50,773 nucleotides of DNA, taken from Chloroflexota bacterium. Its GTDB lineage: Bacteria; Chloroflexota; Limnocylindria; QHBO01. This document shows, piece after piece, positions 17,215 to 25,245 of this stretch. The translations under genes were made by a program, and so were the position numbers. The notes under the pieces are model-generated. The model worked only from the letters and a program-made list of their open reading frames with translations, searched no databases and had not been told where the DNA came from. The stretch spans positions 3,187 through 53,959 of the forward strand of contig JBBDXT010000004.1 of NCBI GenBank assembly GCA_040902225.1. Reading direction: 5' to 3'. Position 1 is the first letter of the stretch; each line of letters opens with the position of its first letter.

Positions 17215-17216
17215 CG

Positions 17217-17549
17217 ATGACCGCTGACGATCGTATCCAGCTTCGTCACCCCGACCCGAGCAAGAAGACGGCCCGCCTGGCACCCGACACGTACGCGGTT
17301 GCCCGGCGGACCGTCCTCGAAATCGTGCCGGCCAGGGAGCCCGGGATCACTCTCAACGCCTACCTCGAGGCGATGGCGACGCAGCTCCCGAAGGCCGAGG
17401 GCTGGGACCGCTCACTCTCCGCGAGCTGGTACGCCATGGCCATGAAGCTCGACCTCGAGGCACGGGGCGAGCTCGAGCGAGTCAAGGCGAGGCCGCCGCA
17501 GCGACTCGTCCGCACAGGCCCCGCCGGAGGCACCGATGACCGCGCCTGA
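17217..17549 (+). CDS. Small conserved protein, possibly DUF6958
   Basis: 110 residues, starting 2 nt after the ArsR-SRPBCC stop, so co-transcribed. The N-terminus reads IQLRHPDPSKKTARLAPDTYA, followed by a helical region with LNAYLEAMATQLP and SASWYAMAMKLDLEARGEL. The order of a HPDP-KK motif then helices recalls DUF6958-type proteins that accompany ArsR/AHSA1 genes; I am not certain of the family. The function is unknown. Confidence 0.65.
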   Translation: MTADDRIQLRHPDPSKKTARLAPDTYAVARRTVLEIVPAREPGITLNAYLEAMATQLPKAEGWDRSLSASWYAMAMKLDLEARGELERVKARPPQRLVRTGPAGGTDDRA

Positions 17550-17670
17550 GAACGTCTACCAGGTCGAGTTCGCCACCACGCCGGAACGCCTGTGGAGGGC
17601 GCTCACCGACCGGGAGGAGACACGCAGACGGGGTCAGTGGCGACGGCCGCCATGTAGCGGCGATCCCTAG
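17536..17670 (+). pseudogene. Truncated SRPBCC/AHSA1 gene fragment
   Basis: A 44-codon frame begins at ATG 17536 inside the previous gene's end. NVYQVEFATTPERLWRALTD closely parallels the SRPBCC start of the ArsR fusion. After about 28 codons the similarity ends in an Arg/Pro-rich tail and TAG at 17668-17670. It is most likely the 5' stump of a deleted third SRPBCC gene. The stop overlaps the end of the opposite-strand membrane gene. Confidence 0.6.
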
Positions 17671-18158
17671 AAGGGCTTGAACACCATCAGGTACAGGATG
17701 GCGACCAGGCCGATGCCTCCGACCGTCGCGAGCTCGATGGCCCGCGGCGATGCCAGCAAAGCGGCCAGCGCCGCCGGGTCCGCCGGCGGCGGCTCCGTCC
17801 CCTTCTTGTCGTAGAGGCCGATGCTCCCGACCGCATGGCGCATCGCGTCGTGATACATCGTGCCGCGGAAGCTCATGTAGCCCCACAGCAGGACCAGGAT
17901 CGCGAGCGATACCCAGATCCAGCGCTGGCCCCAGTAGTCGCCGACGAAGCCGGCGGCGATGCCGGTCGCAAGCAGGAAGATGACGGCGATGGCCGCGATC
18001 GCCACCGCCAGCTTCGACAGGTCGAGCAGCGCCGTGACGCGCGTCGGGTCCGCCTCGCTGCGGACCCGGAGGGCCACGAACATGTTGACCCCGTGTGCCA
18101 GCACGAAGACGAATGCGCCCAGAATGTGCGAGAAGACGAGCCACGGCTGCCAGTCCAT
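17667..18158 (-). CDS. Four-span membrane protein with conserved His (DUF2269-like)
   Basis: 163 residues. The N-terminus WLVFSHILGAFVFVLAHGVNMFVAL has two histidines on one helix. Further spans follow at AVAIAAIAVIFLLATGIAAG, WIWVSLAILVLLWGYMSF and ELATVGGIGLVAILYLMVF. The layout resembles DUF2269-type integral membrane proteins; family and function are uncertain. It sits 9 nt downstream of another small membrane gene, so the two are probably one operon. Confidence 0.7.
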   Translation of the reverse strand: MDWQPWLVFSHILGAFVFVLAHGVNMFVALRVRSEADPTRVTALLDLSKLAVAIAAIAVIFLLATGIAAGFVGDYWGQRWIWVSLAILVLLWGYMSFRGTMYHDAMRHAVGSIGLYDKKGTEPPPADPAALAALLASPRAIELATVGGIGLVAILYLMVFKPF

Positions 18159-18167
18159 CGGACCCTC

Positions 18168-18569
18168 CTACGGTTGCTGCTGGGCCAGGGTCGGCGCCGG
18201 CTCTCGCACCAGGTGCCAGGCCTTGAGGCCGATCGTGAACGCCAGCCAGAAGATGATGAGCGCCAGGACCGGGTGCAGCGCGGCTGCCCACGGCAGGTCG
18301 GCGCGCACGCTGGGCAGGATCGGCTGGATGAACTGGACCAGCAAGAGCGCGGTGGTCCACCACAGCATCTTCCGCCCGACCCGACCGATCGCGGCCGCGA
18401 TCAGCAACAGGACCGGTACGAGGTGCAGGATCCATCCCAGGCCGATGTGGGGCTCGAAATCCATCGCGACCCCGAACAGGCCGGTCCCCGCCAGGAAGAC
18501 CTGCACCAGGATTCCGGCCAGGTAGATCCAGACCAGCGCGAGGAACAGCCAACGGGCTCCGGACACCAT
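18168..18569 (-). CDS. Four-span membrane protein, DUF6220-like
   Basis: 133 residues. Spans are at LFLALVWIYLAGILVQVFLAG, GWILHLVPVLLLIAAAIG, LWWTTALLLVQFIQPIL and LHPVLALIIFWLAFTIG. VQVFLAGTGLFG followed by EPHIGLGWILH is the pattern I associate with DUF6220. Histidines at FEPHIG, ILHLVP and ALHPVL lie near helix ends; haem or metal binding is possible but unproven. Operon with the following four-span protein. Confidence 0.72.
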   Translation of the reverse strand: MVSGARWLFLALVWIYLAGILVQVFLAGTGLFGVAMDFEPHIGLGWILHLVPVLLLIAAAIGRVGRKMLWWTTALLLVQFIQPILPSVRADLPWAAALHPVLALIIFWLAFTIGLKAWHLVREPAPTLAQQQP

Positions 18570-18621
18570 CTCGAACCACCCTCCAGCACAGACGATCAGG
18601 GTCTCGGGGAACGCGGGCAGA

Positions 18622-18628
18622 TAATACT
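18622..18628 (+). promoter_or_regulatory. Putative -10 TAATACT for the Fur-type gene
   Basis: TAATACT, 6 nt before ATG 18635; leaderless pattern. A GTG two codons earlier (18629) directly abuts the hexamer and is disfavoured. Confidence 0.5.
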
Positions 18629-18634
18629 GTGCCC

Positions 18635-19096
18635 ATGTCCAGTGCCACGCCCCTTCCCGAACCCTGGGCCAGCGTTCGTCAACGGCTCCGTGAGCGCGGG
18701 TTGCGCTGGACCCCTCAGCGGCGCGCCGTGGTCGAGGCGCTGGCGGGGAGCGATGGGCACATCACTGGGACCGAGCTGATCGAACGCTGCCGTGCAATCG
18801 ATCCGGCCACTATCCCGTCGACCGTGTATCGCACGCTGGATGTGCTCGAGGAGCTCGGCCTGGTGCAGCACGGGCATGGTGCCGACGGGCGGGAAGAGTT
18901 TCACGTTGGACCCGAAGGGGTGCACGGCCACCTGCATTGCGCCACCTGCGGGGGCCGCTGGGAGATTCGAGCCGGCGCCGCGCGGGCGATCATCGACGGC
19001 CTGCGCTCATCCGACGGGTTCGAGGTCGACCTCTCGCACGTGACCGTGGTCGGCCGATGTGCCGACTGTGCAGCGGCTGCCGCGGCTGGCACGTGA
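18635..19096 (+). CDS. Fur-family metal-responsive repressor
   Basis: 153 residues from ATG 18635. The Fur core is present: RLRERGLRWTPQRRAVVEALAG, HITGTELIERC, TIPSTVYRTLDVLEELGLV (recognition helix), then HGHLHCATCGGRWEI and a C-terminal CADC. The two CxxC pairs form the structural zinc site. HGHLH supplies typical regulatory ligands. Whether it responds to Fe, Zn, Mn or peroxide cannot be told. The stop overlaps the GTG of the ureohydrolase gene. Confidence 0.9.
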   Translation: MSSATPLPEPWASVRQRLRERGLRWTPQRRAVVEALAGSDGHITGTELIERCRAIDPATIPSTVYRTLDVLEELGLVQHGHGADGREEFHVGPEGVHGHLHCATCGGRWEIRAGAARAIIDGLRSSDGFEVDLSHVTVVGRCADCAAAAAAGT

Positions 19097-20016
19097 GCGA
19101 CACGACCTTCCTGGGCCTGCCCGCCATGGGAGCCGAGCAGGCTGGCGGCGAACAGCCTAGGGTCGCGATCCTGGGGATCCCGTTCGGGGTGCCGTACCCG
19201 TCGCCTGGCCACACGGCCGGCTGCGCCGATGCACCGCAGGCCATCCGCGCTCGTTCCCGGCGCCTCGCCAACTTCGCCGATCACCACGACTTCGACCTCG
19301 ATGCGCCGATGCTGGTCGGATCGCCTCCGCTGCACATCATGGATGCGGGCGACGTGGATGGCACGGCAGGGGACGGGGCGGGCAACGCGACGCGCGCCGA
19401 GTCAGCGGTTCGATCGCTGTTGGCGTCAGGCGCGATCCCGATCGTGCTGGGTGGCGACGATTCCGTCCCGATCCCGGTCCTGCGTGCCTACGCCGGCGGC
19501 AACCGACTCACCGTGCTGCAGGTTGATGCGCACCTCGACTTTCGCGACGAGGTCGCCGGCGTGCGGGACGGCTACTCCTCGACGATGCGCCGTGCGGCCG
19601 AGATGGACCACGTGGGACGGATCGTGCAGGTCGGGCTGCGCGGAGTCGGCAGCGCCCGCACCTCGGACGTGGCCGCTGCGCGCGCTGCCGGGAACCTGCT
19701 CGTCACCGCCCGCGAGCTGCGCGCGCGGGGGGCGGAATGGCTGCTCGGGGAGCTGCCGCTCGGCGCGCCGCTCTTCATCGTCTTCGACCTCGACGGACTC
19801 GATCCCTCGGTTGCGCCGGCGGTGAGTGGGGCCTCGCCCGGTGGACTCTCCTACGACGAAGCGGCGGACCTGATCGGCGGCGTGGCGGAACGCTGCACTG
19901 TCGTTGGCGCAGCCTTCACCGAGCTTGTGCCGGCGCTCGACGTCAACGGGATATCGGCCCTGGTGGTGGTGAGGATGGTGATGCGCCTGCTCGCCGGCCT
20001 CGACCGCAACCGGTGA
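19093..20016 (+). CDS. Arginase/agmatinase-family ureohydrolase
   Basis: 307 residues from GTG 19093 (GTGA overlap with fur). Family motifs: GGDDSVP (120-126), VDAHLDFRDE (from 144) and FDLDGLDP. DAHLD and DLDGLD keep the expected binuclear manganese ligands. The usual GGDHS His is Asp123 here; some ureohydrolase subgroups are known to vary at this position. The substrate (agmatine, guanidinobutyrate, guanidine or another guanidino compound) is not predictable. Coupling to a Fur-type repressor suggests metal-linked expression. It converges with the hydrolase gene, 4 nt apart. Confidence 0.85.
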   Translation: MSDTTFLGLPAMGAEQAGGEQPRVAILGIPFGVPYPSPGHTAGCADAPQAIRARSRRLANFADHHDFDLDAPMLVGSPPLHIMDAGDVDGTAGDGAGNATRAESAVRSLLASGAIPIVLGGDDSVPIPVLRAYAGGNRLTVLQVDAHLDFRDEVAGVRDGYSSTMRRAAEMDHVGRIVQVGLRGVGSARTSDVAAARAAGNLLVTARELRARGAEWLLGELPLGAPLFIVFDLDGLDPSVAPAVSGASPGGLSYDEAADLIGGVAERCTVVGAAFTELVPALDVNGISALVVVRMVMRLLAGLDRNR

Positions 20017-20020
20017 GAGC

Positions 20021-21034
20021 CTAGCCGTCGACGAGGGTGCGGCTGAAGAAGTTCAGCATCCAGGCCGAAAAGTCGTCGCGGCACACCCAGACGGGCATGC
20101 CGGCCGGAGTGTTGTGGCCCGCCCCCTCGCACCAGTGCAGCTCGATCTCCACTCCCGCCGCAAGGGCATCGTCGTGGAAGGCCTGCGTGCGCGCCGGCAG
20201 ATCCTCGGTGTCCGCGGTCCCGTGCGACAGCAGGACAGGCAGCCGGGTCAGCTCCGGGATCGCGTCCTGGGCATCCACCGAGCCGAGGTCGATGCCGAAG
20301 CGGAGCTGTGCAGCCAGGAAGACCGCCCAGGTGCCTGGGTAGGCCGGGTGGCCGGCGTGCTGCAGCCGCTGCTCGACCTGGTAGCGCATCCGGGTGTGCA
20401 TCGAGTCGAGCGCCAGCGCCTCGACCCGTGGGTCGTCTACCACCTCGGCGACGGCGGTGGCGGCGCCCATCGAGTTGCCGAGCACCCCGATGTTGGTTGG
20501 ATGCTTGGTCCGCTCCAGCCAGTCGATCATCGCGCGCAGGTCCTTCTGCTCGAGGACGCCGGCAGTGGTCTGGTCGCCGCTGCTGCGGTGGGTGTTGCGC
20601 ATGTCGAAGGCGACCAGGTTGAAGGCTCCGTGCAGCCCTTCGCCGTACTCGAGGATGCCGGTCTTGGTTGCCCCGAAGCCGTGCACCAGGACCACCGTCG
20701 GCGCCGTCGGACCCGCTCCATCGGCCGAGGGGATGTACCAGCCGGCGAGGCGGATCCCGTCTTCGGTGACGACCTCGTCGCCGGCAAGCGTGCCGGTGTA
20801 GGTGCAGTTCTTCTGATCGGTGTTGCGCGTCGCCAGGAGCGCGTCATCGGCGCTGTCGTAGTTGATCGCTTCGTACGTCCACCCGAACAGCTGGTCGGGC
20901 GTCCGGCAATCCCGGTGGCTGCCACCCCCCTCCACCAACTGGCGCGAGCCCTCGTAGCCCACGTACGTGGTGTAGGCAAGCCCCGCGACGAGCAACACCC
21001 CGAGCAGGCCCAGGATCAGCCTCCGGAATGTCAT
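20021..21034 (-). CDS. Membrane-anchored alpha/beta hydrolase
   Basis: 337 residues. A single N-terminal anchor (RLILGLLGVLLVAGLAYTTYVG) is followed by an extracytoplasmic alpha/beta hydrolase. VVLVHGFGATKTG gives the oxyanion region, LGNSMGAAT the nucleophile elbow (Ser), SHGTADTED the acid and GAGHNTPAG the catalytic His. DUF1749/BAAT-like hydrolases have this layout. TAGCCT, 6 nt before ATG 21034, suggests its own leaderless promoter rather than read-through from the ABC operon 9 nt upstream. Confidence 0.82.
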   Translation of the reverse strand: MTFRRLILGLLGVLLVAGLAYTTYVGYEGSRQLVEGGGSHRDCRTPDQLFGWTYEAINYDSADDALLATRNTDQKNCTYTGTLAGDEVVTEDGIRLAGWYIPSADGAGPTAPTVVLVHGFGATKTGILEYGEGLHGAFNLVAFDMRNTHRSSGDQTTAGVLEQKDLRAMIDWLERTKHPTNIGVLGNSMGAATAVAEVVDDPRVEALALDSMHTRMRYQVEQRLQHAGHPAYPGTWAVFLAAQLRFGIDLGSVDAQDAIPELTRLPVLLSHGTADTEDLPARTQAFHDDALAAGVEIELHWCEGAGHNTPAGMPVWVCRDDFSAWMLNFFSRTLVDG

Positions 21035-21040
21035 TACGGG

Positions 21041-21046
21041 AGGCTA
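21041..21046 (-). promoter_or_regulatory. Putative -10 TAGCCT for the alpha/beta hydrolase
   Basis: TAGCCT on the minus strand, 6 nt before ATG 21034. It overlaps the stop region of the upstream permease gene. Confidence 0.4.
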
Positions 21047-21877
21047 TCGCACGTCCAGCGTGGCGTTGCGCCGCGCTGACCGCTCGAGAACGACGAAGAG
21101 CGCAAAGGCGGACGCGGCGTAGGCGACCCCGACCAGCGCCTCGATGCCGATTAGCCAGCCGACCTGACCGAGTCCTGCTCCATCCGCCGCCTGGCGGACG
21201 GCCTCGACGCCGTGGGTGAAGGGCAGGAGGTTGCCGACCACCTGCATCCAGCCCGGCAGCTCGTTCAGCGGGATGTTCACCCCGCAGAAGAGCAGGATCG
21301 CCATGGTGACCAGGTTGGCGCCGAACAGGCCGTCGCGCAGACGGAGCGAGATTGCGCCCTGCAGCGCGCCGATGGCGGTGCACGAGAAGACGGTCACCAG
21401 CAATGCGAGCCCCGCCACGAGGATGGATCCGGGCGCGAGCCGCACGCCAAGGAAGACGACCCCCAGTCCAAAGGCATACAGCGACACCAGCAGGCCATTC
21501 ATGATGAACGGCATGAAGCGACCGGCGAAGACTGCCGCTCGGTTGGCGGGCGTGGCGAGCAGGGCGGGGAGCGTCCCGAACCAGCGCTCGTTGGCGATCG
21601 CCATCGTCATACCGAACACGCCTGCCAGCGCCGACACCTGGACCGCGTTGCCGATCGCAAAGTACGCCGGCGACCGGTCGGTGGCGTAGGAGCCCAGCGC
21701 GGCGAAGAAGAAGAGTTGGAAGGTCGGGCCGCCGATCACGGTGGGGATGTAGATCGACGGGCGAGCCCAGTTGAAGAGCATCCCGTAGCTCATCCGCCCG
21801 CCGTACCAGAAGACGCGCCATGCCGATCGGAGCGTCCCGGGTGCGATGCGCGAGATCGGCGTCGTCAGCGCGGTCAT
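21044..21877 (-). CDS. ABC-2 type exporter permease
   Basis: 277 residues from ATG 21877, overlapping the previous permease stop (ATGA). Six hydrophobic spans are present. The ABC-2 pattern includes GVFGMTMAIANERWFGTLPALLATP, a cytoplasmic coupling region, and a later GVNIPLNELPGWMQVVGNLLPFTHGVEAVRQ. The latter is the conserved last-loop signature of DrrB/NodJ-like permeases. It pairs with the neighbouring permease and the ATPase to form a heteromeric exporter. The substrate is unknown. Confidence 0.9.
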   Translation of the reverse strand: MTALTTPISRIAPGTLRSAWRVFWYGGRMSYGMLFNWARPSIYIPTVIGGPTFQLFFFAALGSYATDRSPAYFAIGNAVQVSALAGVFGMTMAIANERWFGTLPALLATPANRAAVFAGRFMPFIMNGLLVSLYAFGLGVVFLGVRLAPGSILVAGLALLVTVFSCTAIGALQGAISLRLRDGLFGANLVTMAILLFCGVNIPLNELPGWMQVVGNLLPFTHGVEAVRQAADGAGLGQVGWLIGIEALVGVAYAASAFALFVVLERSARRNATLDVR

Positions 21878-22662
21878 TGCAGCGAAAGGGTTGCGTCGCG
21901 CCTGGCCTTGGCCAGCACGAAGACGAGCGTGACGCGGGCGGCGACGTAGTAGACGACGGCCAGGACGAAGCACATCAGGATGGCCAGGATCGGCGGTGCC
22001 GTACCGATCGCGGCCCCGCGGATCGCCTCCATCCCCCAGGTCGGCGCCAGCAGCCAGCTGATCGGCTGGACCCAGAACGGGAGCGTTGCGACCGGCACGA
22101 GGAGGCCGGCAATGAGCCAGATCGGGTACTCGAGCATGTTGCTGAGCGCATTGGCGTGCCGGTACAGGACGAACGTGGTGGCGATGAGCATGCCCAGCGA
22201 GGCGAGCGAGACGATCGCCGCCAGCAGCGACAGCGGCAGGATCAGCGGATAGCTCGCCTGAATCGGCATCCCGAACAGGATGACCCCCCAGGCGAGGGTG
22301 GCCACGATCCCGTAGAACCCGAACACCACCGCCCCGAAGGTCTGGCCGACCAGGATGAAGTCGTAGCGCGTGGGAGCGTTGACCAGGAGCTCGAGTGTCC
22401 CCTCCCAGCGTTGCCAGGCGATGGCACCGCCGCAGCCGAAGATGGTAGTGCTCCAGACACCCATCATCCCCGCGCCGAGTGCCACATACAGGAGCGTGTG
22501 TCCGGCCGTTCCGCCGCCCGACTGGAACAGGAAGAAGGCAAGCGTGGCGAAGATGAGCGGCGCGATGAACGCGTTCAGGATGAAGAACTCGCTGACCAGC
22601 AGCATCCGCACGTTGAACCATGTGACGAACCAGACCAAGCGCAGCGTTCGCCCCCAGCTCAT
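21874..22662 (-). CDS. ABC-2 type exporter permease
   Basis: 262 residues from ATG 22662, 4 nt after the ATPase gene. The frame is open upstream, but that part overlaps the ATPase gene. Six spans; IFGCGGAIAWQRWEGTLELLVNAPT is the ABC-2 coupling region, and PVATLPFWVQPISWLLAPTWGMEAIRGA the final loop signature. It is homologous in layout to the next permease, implying a heterodimer. Confidence 0.9.
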   Translation of the reverse strand: MSWGRTLRLVWFVTWFNVRMLLVSEFFILNAFIAPLIFATLAFFLFQSGGGTAGHTLLYVALGAGMMGVWSTTIFGCGGAIAWQRWEGTLELLVNAPTRYDFILVGQTFGAVVFGFYGIVATLAWGVILFGMPIQASYPLILPLSLLAAIVSLASLGMLIATTFVLYRHANALSNMLEYPIWLIAGLLVPVATLPFWVQPISWLLAPTWGMEAIRGAAIGTAPPILAILMCFVLAVVYYVAARVTLVFVLAKARRDATLSLQ

Positions 22663-22666
22663 CGCA

Positions 22667-23704
22667 CTAACCCACCTGAACAGACGCGGCCCGCGCCGCC
22701 CGCGCGTCGTCGTCGCCGGTGGTGGCGATGAGATGAACATAGGCATCCTCGAGGGTCGGCTCGCGGGCGACCACCTTCCCCACCCGCGTGTCGCCGAGGA
22801 GCGAGAGGAGGCGCTGGGTGATGTGGGCGCCACGGTCGCTCTGGACGAGGAGGATCTGGCTCTGGTCGCGCTCCTCCACGTTGACGGCGCTGACGTCGTC
22901 GTCGCGGCGCAGGCGGTCGATCGCCTCGTCGGTCACGCCGAAGGTCTCGATCTCGACGATGGTCCACTCGGCGATCGCGTCCTTCAGGTCCGCGCCCGTC
23001 CCGAGCGCGACGATGCGGCCGGCGTTGATCACCGCGATTCGATCGCAGAGGGCATCGGCCTCGAACATGTAATGGGTGGTCAGGAGCACGGTCTTGCCGG
23101 CGTCGACGAGCGACCTCACGGTCTGCCGCAGCTCACGCGCCCCCACCGGATCAAGGCCGATCGAGGGCTCGTCCATGAAGATCACCTCCGGGTCGTGCAA
23201 GAGCCCGCGCGCGATGTGGAGGCGTTGGCGCATGCCGCGGCTGTAGCCCTCCACCTTCTCGTTCTCGCGTCCCGTCAGCCCGACGAGCTCCAGCAGGGCG
23301 GCGATCCGGCCCTTCTGTTCCGACGGCTCGACTCCGTATAGCTCCGCGAAGTAGCGCAGGTTGTCGAGTCCGCTGACCCGGTCGTACAGCCCGCGGTCCC
23401 CGCCGAAGACGTAGCCGATGCGCTGGCGCACGGCGGTCGTATCGCGCACGACGTCGAAGCCCATCACGCTTGCTGTGCCTGAGGTCGGCAACAAGAGCGT
23501 GATCAGCATCTTGATCGTCGTCGTCTTGCCGGCTCCGTTCGGCCCCAGCAGGCCGAACAGCTCGCCAGGCCGTACCGCGAAGCTGATGCCCCGCACCGCC
23601 TCGACCGTCATCGGCCTGCGGCGCATGACCCCGGTATGAGTCCGGTAGGTGCGCACCAGGTCAATCGCCTCAATGGCCGGAACGTCACCCGCCGCGTCGT
23701 GCAT
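22667..23704 (-). CDS. ABC transporter ATPase (DrrA/CcmA-type)
   Basis: 345 residues. Walker A GPNGAGKTT, Q-loop region YVFGGDRGLYDRVS, signature YSRGMRQR (a common variant of LSGGQ in drug/antibiotic exporters), Walker B VIFMDEPSIGLD, and H-loop LTTHYMFEA. The C-terminal ~100 residues form the DUF4162-like extension of DrrA-type ATPases. The ATG shares a base with the corA stop (TGATG), giving an operon corA-ATPase-permease-permease. Confidence 0.93.
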   Translation of the reverse strand: MHDAAGDVPAIEAIDLVRTYRTHTGVMRRRPMTVEAVRGISFAVRPGELFGLLGPNGAGKTTTIKMLITLLLPTSGTASVMGFDVVRDTTAVRQRIGYVFGGDRGLYDRVSGLDNLRYFAELYGVEPSEQKGRIAALLELVGLTGRENEKVEGYSRGMRQRLHIARGLLHDPEVIFMDEPSIGLDPVGARELRQTVRSLVDAGKTVLLTTHYMFEADALCDRIAVINAGRIVALGTGADLKDAIAEWTIVEIETFGVTDEAIDRLRRDDDVSAVNVEERDQSQILLVQSDRGAHITQRLLSLLGDTRVGKVVAREPTLEDAYVHLIATTGDDDARAARAASVQVG

Positions 23705-24699
23705 CAGAACCAGTCCTTGCGCCTGAAGAAGATGCCAGCGCCGACCATGGCGACCGCCATCACTCCCAGCGCGAAGGGATAGCCGATGGGCCAGCTCAGC
23801 TCGGGCATGAAGTCGAAGTTCATGCCGTAGATGCCGGCGATGAGGGTCGGGACCATGAGGATCACGGTAAAGGCGGTGAGTCGCTTCATCACGGCATTGA
23901 GGTTGTTGCTGGTGACCGAGAGGTTGGCCTCCAGCGCCGATGCCAGCAGGTCACGCTGCAGGTCGAGCTGGTCGAGCACCCGGATGAGGTGGTCGTACAG
24001 GTCCTGAAAGTACGGAGCCGACGCATCGTCGACCAGGGGCAGGTCCCGCCGCAGCAGCGCGTTGGCCACGTCGCGCTGTGGAGAGATGGTGCGCCGCAGC
24101 TCGAGCAGCTCGCGCTTCAGACCCAGGATGATGCGCAGCGTGTCGCCGGTCCGTCCCCCCGCCAGGATTCGCTCCTCCAGATCCTCGATCTTGTCGGCGA
24201 GTCGATCCAGAAGGGGAAAGAAGCCATCGACGGCGGCATCGAGGATGGCGTACAGCAGCGAGCCCGGCGTCCGGGCGACGGCGTCCGGCCGCTCCCGGAA
24301 GCGCCGCTCGACCTCCTCGATGGCCGGCGACGACTGCCATCGGACACTGACGAGGTAGCCAGGTCCCGCGAAGAAGTGGAGCTCACCAAGGTCGAGAAAG
24401 CGATCGGCATCGGTCGACTCGAGGACCTCGTAGGTCACGATCATCTGCTGCTCGCCGTAGGTGTCGATCTTCGGGCGCTGCCTGCGCTTCTCGAGGTCCT
24501 CCAGGGCCAGCGGATGGACGGAGAACTCCTCGCGGAGCAGCTTCAGGTCATCGGGGGTCGGTGACGCGATGTCGAGCCAGACGACATGCTCGGGCTTCTT
24601 CCGCAGGCCATCGATGCTGTCGAAGTCCTTGGCGCTCAGCTCCTGCAGCTCGCCGCCGGGGAGTCGCGCCAGGCAGGTGCGGTTCGACGTCGTGTTCAT
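23704..24699 (-). CDS. corA: CorA-family magnesium/divalent cation channel
   Basis: 331 residues. A long cytoplasmic domain of helices (LEERILAGG, LLELRRTISPQRDVANALL) precedes two C-terminal spans. The GMN motif occurs in IYGMNFDFMPE, followed by GYPFALGVMAVAMVGAGIFF and the basic tail RRKDWF. This is a complete CorA. It is the first gene of an unusual operon with an ABC exporter, coupled by TGATG. TAGACT lies 8 nt upstream of ATG 24699. Confidence 0.94.
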   Translation of the reverse strand: MNTTSNRTCLARLPGGELQELSAKDFDSIDGLRKKPEHVVWLDIASPTPDDLKLLREEFSVHPLALEDLEKRRQRPKIDTYGEQQMIVTYEVLESTDADRFLDLGELHFFAGPGYLVSVRWQSSPAIEEVERRFRERPDAVARTPGSLLYAILDAAVDGFFPLLDRLADKIEDLEERILAGGRTGDTLRIILGLKRELLELRRTISPQRDVANALLRRDLPLVDDASAPYFQDLYDHLIRVLDQLDLQRDLLASALEANLSVTSNNLNAVMKRLTAFTVILMVPTLIAGIYGMNFDFMPELSWPIGYPFALGVMAVAMVGAGIFFRRKDWF

Positions 24700-24707
24700 C
24701 GGGCGTG

Positions 24708-24713
24708 AGTCTA
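24708..24713 (-). promoter_or_regulatory. Putative -10 TAGACT for the corA operon
   Basis: TAGACT on the minus strand, 8 nt before ATG 24699; no Shine-Dalgarno. Confidence 0.45.
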
Positions 24714-24726
24714 CTTGCCGCGGCCT

Positions 24727-25158
24727 TCAGATCTGCCGCGGGATGAAGGACCAGCGGTGGCCATCCCAGGAGCCATGGAGCAGCTCGCCTGCATCGCTGC
24801 GGACGAAGAGGTCGATCCGGTCCGGACCCCAGCTGCAGGCCGCCGGATCCCCGTCGATGCTGACCCCGAGCGACTCCCAGGGTTGCCAGCCGTCCGGCAC
24901 GTACCAGCGATGCTGGAGCGTCCCGTCGCGCCCTCTCGCGAAGACATCGATCCGATCGGCCCCCCAGCTGCAAGCCGCGGGGCTGCCGGACAGCTCGCCT
25001 CCGTGCGCATGGCGCTCGTGCCAGGTGGCTCCGTCCCAGTAGGTGTCCCACATCTGACCATCGCTGCCGATGAAGAAGACCTGTATCTCATCCTCCGCCC
25101 AGGTCGTCACCGCCGGGCGCGACCCGACGTCGAGGCCCAACGACTCCCAGTCCTGCAT
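24727..25158 (-). CDS. PLL-like/DUF346 beta-propeller repeat protein, three blades
   Basis: 143 residues from ATG 25158, which has a strong AAGGAG about 5 nt upstream; the frame continues upstream but without similarity. It consists of about three repeats of 45-50 residues, each with WESLG or similar, then a PAACSWGADRIDVFARG-type core and a DGTLQHRW-type strand. These resemble the fucose-binding PLL lectins and DUF346 propellers, which have seven blades in one chain. Three repeats imply oligomerisation or a degenerate protein. There is no signal peptide. Confidence 0.75.
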   Translation of the reverse strand: MQDWESLGLDVGSRPAVTTWAEDEIQVFFIGSDGQMWDTYWDGATWHERHAHGGELSGSPAACSWGADRIDVFARGRDGTLQHRWYVPDGWQPWESLGVSIDGDPAACSWGPDRIDLFVRSDAGELLHGSWDGHRWSFIPRQI

Positions 25159-25233
25159 TCGCTCTCCTTTCGGACTCCTGATGGGAGCGCCATGATGGCC
25201 CGCCCCCGCCTCCGCCCGCTCCGATGCAGCGCC

Positions 25234-25239
25234 TATGCT
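25234..25239 (+). promoter_or_regulatory. Putative -10 TATGCT for tryptophanase
   Basis: TATGCT, 6 nt before GTG 25246; no Shine-Dalgarno. No tnaC-like leader peptide is seen. Confidence 0.45.
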
Positions 25240-25245
25240 CCCCCC

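Noticed and set aside
24715-25245. Plus-strand open frame extending tryptophanase by about 177 codons
   Set aside because: This part is antisense to the propeller-repeat gene, which has a strong ribosome site and clear repeats; tryptophanase similarity starts at GTG 25246.
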